Assembly (NCBI GenBank): GCA_032353305.1
Contig: JAUCNG010414467.1
Coordinates: 1-10,229 of the forward strand
Source: Cephalothrix spiralis
Taxonomy: Eukaryota > Nemertea > Palaeonemertea > Archinemertea > Cephalotrichidae
Length of the DNA stretch: 10,229 bases
Direction: 5' to 3'
Part shown: in pieces, positions 7,469-10,229 of the stretch
How positions within the stretch are numbered: the first letter of the stretch is position 1
How the letters are laid out: every line of letters starts with the position of its first letter
The notes under the pieces: generated by a model
Told to the model about the DNA's origin: nothing
The model's database searches: none
What the model saw: only the letters and a program-made list of their open reading frames with translations
Translations under genes and position numbers: made by a program

Positions 7469-7654
7469 AACTCAAATATTGCTTTCAAAGGTTCTTCTTA
7501 CTACTTGTACTTTAACCCCTACCGGCTAAACCATCCCGAAAAAAACATTTTCTTGGTCCCGTCATTTACTTTATTCATACTCTTTCAATCGTGTGATGTC
7601 ATTAATTTGTTTTGTAAGGTAGTAAAATAATTAGAAGGAGGTTTCAAATCTTAC

Positions 7655-7771
7655 CGTCACATGTTAGGCCGTCACCGCTGTATCCGTGCTTACATTCACA
7701 AACATAGGTTTCTCCGCTTGGAATACATTGCGCATTTTCATGGCATCTATTTGCTTCACAAGGATCAGCAC
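7655..7771 (-). CDS. Exon b: EGF-like module 1 after G2
   Basis: A 117-nt phase 1-1 exon. The acceptor is GTTTTGCTAG and the donor GTAAGA. It encodes one complete six-cysteine EGF module: ADPCEANRCHENAQC, then CIPSGETYVCEC and a GYSGDG signature before the last Cys. The C1-C2 loop has 4 residues. It lacks the D-x-D/N-E/Q-C start of calcium-binding modules. In vertebrate nidogen the module directly after G2 is also non-calcium-binding and begins with a similar N/D-P-C, which supports the assignment. The last base G plus AT of the next exon makes Asp, which completes the calcium motif of module 2. This is good evidence that the two exons splice directly to each other. Confidence 0.9.
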
Positions 7772-8244
7772 CTAGCAAAACAACAGAAAGAAAATTAACT
7801 TAAATTGGTTAATTTAATATTTTTATTAAAAGATAATGATGAACAAGTTTGAGATCCGGAAAAATAATCAAAAATAAATCTCAAATTTATTTATTTCGAA
7901 AAATTGAGATCCACAAAAATAAAGAGCCTAAAAACCAGCATATTGCGTTCTTTTGTTCTACGTTTATTGCAAGAAATCCTAAATGCAGATTTATTTAAGT
8001 CAAACTAGTGCTTCCCCGTACCTAATTAGTTTGGAGCAACCAAGGTTCGGAAAATTAACTCAGGTCTTCAGCACAGTAAGTCAAACTTTAAGCCGATGAA
8101 GCAGATTTATCAGAGCCAAGAGGGTACCTGGCCAAGTTTGAGGGCGAAGCCAATAACCCAATACCAGTTATCACTTTTAAATAGGGTTACCTTGTCACTG
8201 CCATAGCTTTTATCGGGCTCAACCCTAACTTGATGGGTGTATTC

Positions 8245-8377
8245 AAGCATAAATCACGCTATGGTTTATGCTTAGTGCTCGGCTTAGTGAGACTTATTTT
8301 TAATCGGGCCATGCAAAATCTTTTCAACCATAGGGATGCATTTTGAAATTTATGCTTAACTTGATTTATGCTTAGTG
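8245..8377. repeat. TTTATGCTTAG repeats, direct and inverted
   Basis: TTTATGCTTAGTG occurs exactly at 8265-8277 and 8365-8377, with TTTATGCTTAA at 8349. The inverted form AAGCATAAA at 8245-8253 pairs with 8265-8273 as a 9-bp hairpin with an 11-base loop. The stretch ends in the target site of the MITE at 8382 and may be an older element into which the MITE jumped. Confidence 0.6.
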
Positions 8378-8381
8378 TGAC

Positions 8382-8694
8382 CACAGGTACTAGCCTACGA
8401 ACGTGAGAATGGCAGAAAGTGCTATTTTTCTATCTGACCGTGCCTGGAGAAAAGCGGCCATTTTGTTACGATCATATTTTGAGAAAACAGTTTGAAAATC
8501 ATACTAAAACTCATTGGAATGACAAGTATAATACATCAAAATAAATCCGATGATGTTAGCTATTGGCTAGTGAAAAAAATTTGAAAAAGTTATTGACATT
8601 TCCCTAGGCACGGTCAGATAGAAAAATAGCACTTTCTGCCATTCTCACCTTCTTTTACTTCGTAAAAGAGACTATATAGAGGCCAGTACCTGTG
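8382..8694. mobile_element. 313-bp MITE, hAT-like
   Basis: The ends are CACAGGTACT and AGTACCTGTG. Inner arms 8403-8445 and 8606-8648 are perfect inverted repeats over 43 bases (GTGAGAATGGCAG...). The right arm has about 26 extra bases between the outer and inner parts. The element is flanked by an 8-bp direct repeat AGTGTGAC (8374-8381 and 8695-8702). Eight-base target duplications are typical of hAT transposons (and also P elements), and a CA..G start fits hAT. The middle of about 160 bases encodes nothing, so it depended on a transposase elsewhere. The perfect arms suggest fairly recent insertion. Confidence 0.9.
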
Positions 8695-9747
8695 AGTGTG
8701 ACTAAACAATTTGTTGCTCACTTGCTCTATATTATATAATTTGCTCTATGAAAATATTGTTTTACATATATAAAAGTTATGGTTGACTTTCCATGAAATC
8801 TTATCGCGTTTTTGGTAAGTCTATAGAATAGCTGATAAATACCTCTAATTATCATACTTTGACACAGTGAACAACAATTACAAGTGTTTCTTTTAATTCG
8901 GAATAAGGCAAGTTGATCGAGTTTACACGATAACTTAAAAGGCCAAGACATGGTCAAGTGCTTTTGATACTAGGGCTTATTGTTTAATCAAAATAACTTC
9001 ATGGATTATAAATGACACATATGTGTGTTTTAAAGTTAATAGATTATAATTTGAACACCTTATATGAATCGTATTTACCAATATATTTACTCATAGATTG
9101 TAAAATCTTGTAAGTAATAGATTTAGGTAAATAAAATTAACCTTAGTGGATTTTCATTTTAAATAACAAAATTCTAGAATTCGGGGTAGCAACCTATAAC
9201 CCAGCCGCAAGAAATGATTAAACCACTGGTGTGAATAATCTCTTATTCTTTATCAAATTCCAAAAATAATAATGCTCAAATGACCCTATTTTACTTGACA
9301 CTTTTTGAAATAATAGAGATACTATGTCTCTAGTCTTATAGAAATCAATTTCCCCTACTGAAACACAATATCAGTTACCATGAAATCATAATATAACGTA
9401 ACTTTTCCTGTTTTTTTATTTTTTCGCTGTTCGTTTTTAAAAATAGACTAAATAGAGTCAATCCATTACCAGATACTCTTATTTGCTGCTAGAGACAAAT
9501 ATTCCATCAAATCCATTAAAAAAAAAATTGTGACTTGAGATATCGAAATACATGTACATCGCTTTTGGGTTTATAGATATTAGCAAAATAGACAACATAG
9601 CCAATATAAACAAAGTTTAGTTTGACATTTAATGTTTATTATGAACTTGTTTACAATATTGTGAAAAACTTTTGTTACTGTAAGTCAGTAAACACCTTGA
9701 AATTTTGAGTATGGTGTCCATTGGCTTTTAGTGACGTCAAATGGGAT

Positions 9748-9880
9748 GTAACGTAGTAGATCGCGTATTTCAGCCTAAATTTTTTATTTATTTTGTGCAC
9801 CAAAAAAAATGAACGTAAAAATTGCTTTGAAAATTTCGGAGGCGGCGAAAGTAAATAAATAAAGTGATCTACTACGTTAC
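9748..9880. mobile_element. Foldback element, imperfect
   Basis: GTAACGTAGTAGATCGC (9748-9764) pairs with GTGATCTACTACGTTAC (9864-9880) at 16 of 17 positions. The pairing continues inward through TTTATTTATTTTG against AAAGTAAATAAATAAA with an insertion in the left arm. Weaker pairing extends outward to about 9714 and 9910. No clear target duplication. It is likely an older MITE. A TGACGTCA (CRE-type) palindrome at 9732-9739 lies in the outer left arm. Confidence 0.65.
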
Positions 9881-10081
9881 CCTTAAACTGACTTTGGCCG
9901 AAATACACATATCTTACTTGGCCACACAAAATGGTTATATCCAGATTAATACTTGAATAGGAACTTGATTTTTGTTACTTATTTGTATAAAAAATTTAAA
10001 AATTACAAAAAAGTGTATTTGGTCATAGCGATTTTTTTATCACAGGTCACAATTTAGAAAAGTGTATTCAAGAATACTCAC

Positions 10082-10229
10082 CACTCTGTAACAAAATTGA
10101 ATTTGTAGCAGCGAATCGAAGAATTTCCTGATTTTCGTCATATAAGAAGAAGTTCCTCTTGGCCACAAGCTTGGCAGATGGTTTCTCAGTTGAATCTCCA
10201 TGGAAGCGGAATTTACACTCATCATAATC
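10082..10229 (-). CDS. Exon a (5' partial): end of nidogen G2 beta-barrel
   Basis: This segment encodes 49 codons plus one base and is open to the window edge. It begins DYDECKF, then an acidic/basic linker, then FFLYDENQEILRFAATNSI, ending LLQS. That block closely follows the last strands of the vertebrate nidogen-1 G2 domain as I recall it (FVLYNQEEKILRYAFSNSI), with an upstream Cys in a matching place. Sequence shown: the frame, the donor GTGAGT at 10076-10081, and the phase-1 end (AGT G). Joined to the next segment the split codon is Gly, giving LLQS-G-ADPC, so the barrel leads straight into the first EGF module as in nidogens. The minus-strand frame that continues past the donor into the intron is not coding. 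The acceptor lies outside the window. Confidence 0.82.

Larger units (their letters stand above)
6832..7654 (-). other. Intron 2 (between exons b and c)
   Basis: An 823-nt intron whose middle (about 6990-7390) is visibly richer in G and C than the other introns. It contains an unexplained plus-strand open frame (6954-7157), a hairpin-rich island (7174-7387) and an NRF1-type palindrome (7457-7468). The remainder is ordinary AT-rich intron. Confidence 0.8.
7772..10081 (-). other. Intron 1 (between exons a and b)
   Basis: At 2310 nt this is the longest intron. It holds a diverged direct repeat with TTGAGATCC (near 7850 and 7904), TTTATGCTTAG repeats (8245-8377), the hAT-like MITE (8382-8694) and a foldback (9748-9880). 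From 8703 to 9700 I see only AT-rich sequence. Minus-strand open frames at 8727-8957 and 9675-9929 show no EGF or other recognisable pattern and are not called. No extra exon is needed, since exons a and b join in frame. Confidence 0.82.
1..10229 (-). other. Nidogen-like gene, internal part (nine coding segments)
   Basis: Gene-level entry. Nine minus-strand segments with GT donors and AG acceptors join into one open frame of about 397 codons (1193 nt), all junctions in phase 1. Domain order is the end of a nidogen G2 (G2F) beta-barrel, then at least nine EGF-like modules. Known of the family: nidogens are secreted basement-membrane glycoproteins. Their G2 domain binds collagen IV and perlecan, and the EGF rod spaces G2 from the C-terminal propeller. 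The N-terminal NIDO domain, signal peptide, thyroglobulin repeats and LDL-receptor YWTD propeller are not in the window, so the name rests on G2F plus EGF type and order. I see no canonical N-x-S/T sequon in the translated part. Alternatives are a hemicentin-like or other G2F-EGF matrix protein. Confidence 0.82.

Noticed and set aside
8179-8350. Plus-strand open frame of about 50 codons after a TAG, partly hydrophobic
   Set aside because: No start before its middle, no splice-like borders, and it overlaps the TTTATGCTTAG repeats. It looks like chance.
9675-9929. An 84-residue minus-strand open frame
   Set aside because: It overlaps the foldback at 9748-9880, has no EGF cysteine pattern, and is not needed for frame continuity between exons a and b.
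1-10229. Bacterial operon, phage, CRISPR array, tRNA or rRNA
   Set aside because: Phase-1 GT-AG exons of an extracellular EGF protein show animal DNA. No regularly spaced short repeats with unique spacers and no tRNA or rRNA features were found.

Overview
The window is a piece of an AT-rich invertebrate animal genome. It holds the middle of one multi-exon gene on the minus strand. The gene is read from nine coding segments with GT-AG borders: 10082-10229, 7655-7771, 6709-6831, 6416-6544, 5346-5480, 3925-4047, 2587-2712, 1531-1755 and 1-67, in transcription order. Joined, they give about 397 codons in one continuous frame, and every junction is in phase 1. The gene runs off both edges, so it has no start codon, stop codon, promoter or poly(A) site here.

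The first segment resembles the C-terminal end of the nidogen/entactin G2 beta-barrel. The next segments are a row of at least nine EGF-like modules of the nidogen type (ending in a GY/GF-x-GDG-x-x-C signature). The second module carries a calcium-binding and Asn/Asp-hydroxylation motif, the same order as I recall for vertebrate nidogens. The best call is a nidogen-like basement-membrane glycoprotein with a lengthened EGF rod. A hemicentin- or fibulin-type protein with a G2F domain is the main alternative. The phylum cannot be fixed from this. The low GC, roughly 1 kb introns full of small DNA elements, and ACATGTACATGT-type motifs fit several marine invertebrate groups.

The rest is intron, and most introns have their own repeat. 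Intron 8 (68-1530) holds a 109-bp minisatellite and a 168-bp foldback. Intron 7 (1756-2586) holds a perfect 83-bp tandem duplication beside a splice acceptor. Intron 6 (2713-3924) holds a terminal-inverted-repeat element with a C/T-rich repetitive core. Intron 5 (4048-5345) holds a 251-bp MITE with an ATAAAA target duplication. Intron 2 (6832-7654) holds a GC-rich, hairpin-rich island and an unexplained plus-strand open frame with a hydrophobic segment. Intron 1 (7772-10081) holds a 313-bp hAT-like MITE with an 8-bp target duplication and another foldback.

I found no prokaryotic features, CRISPR arrays, rRNA or tRNA. The points most worth a second look are the expanded EGF rod with one intron cutting a module, the plus-strand open frame at 6954-7157, and the set of well-delimited MITEs.
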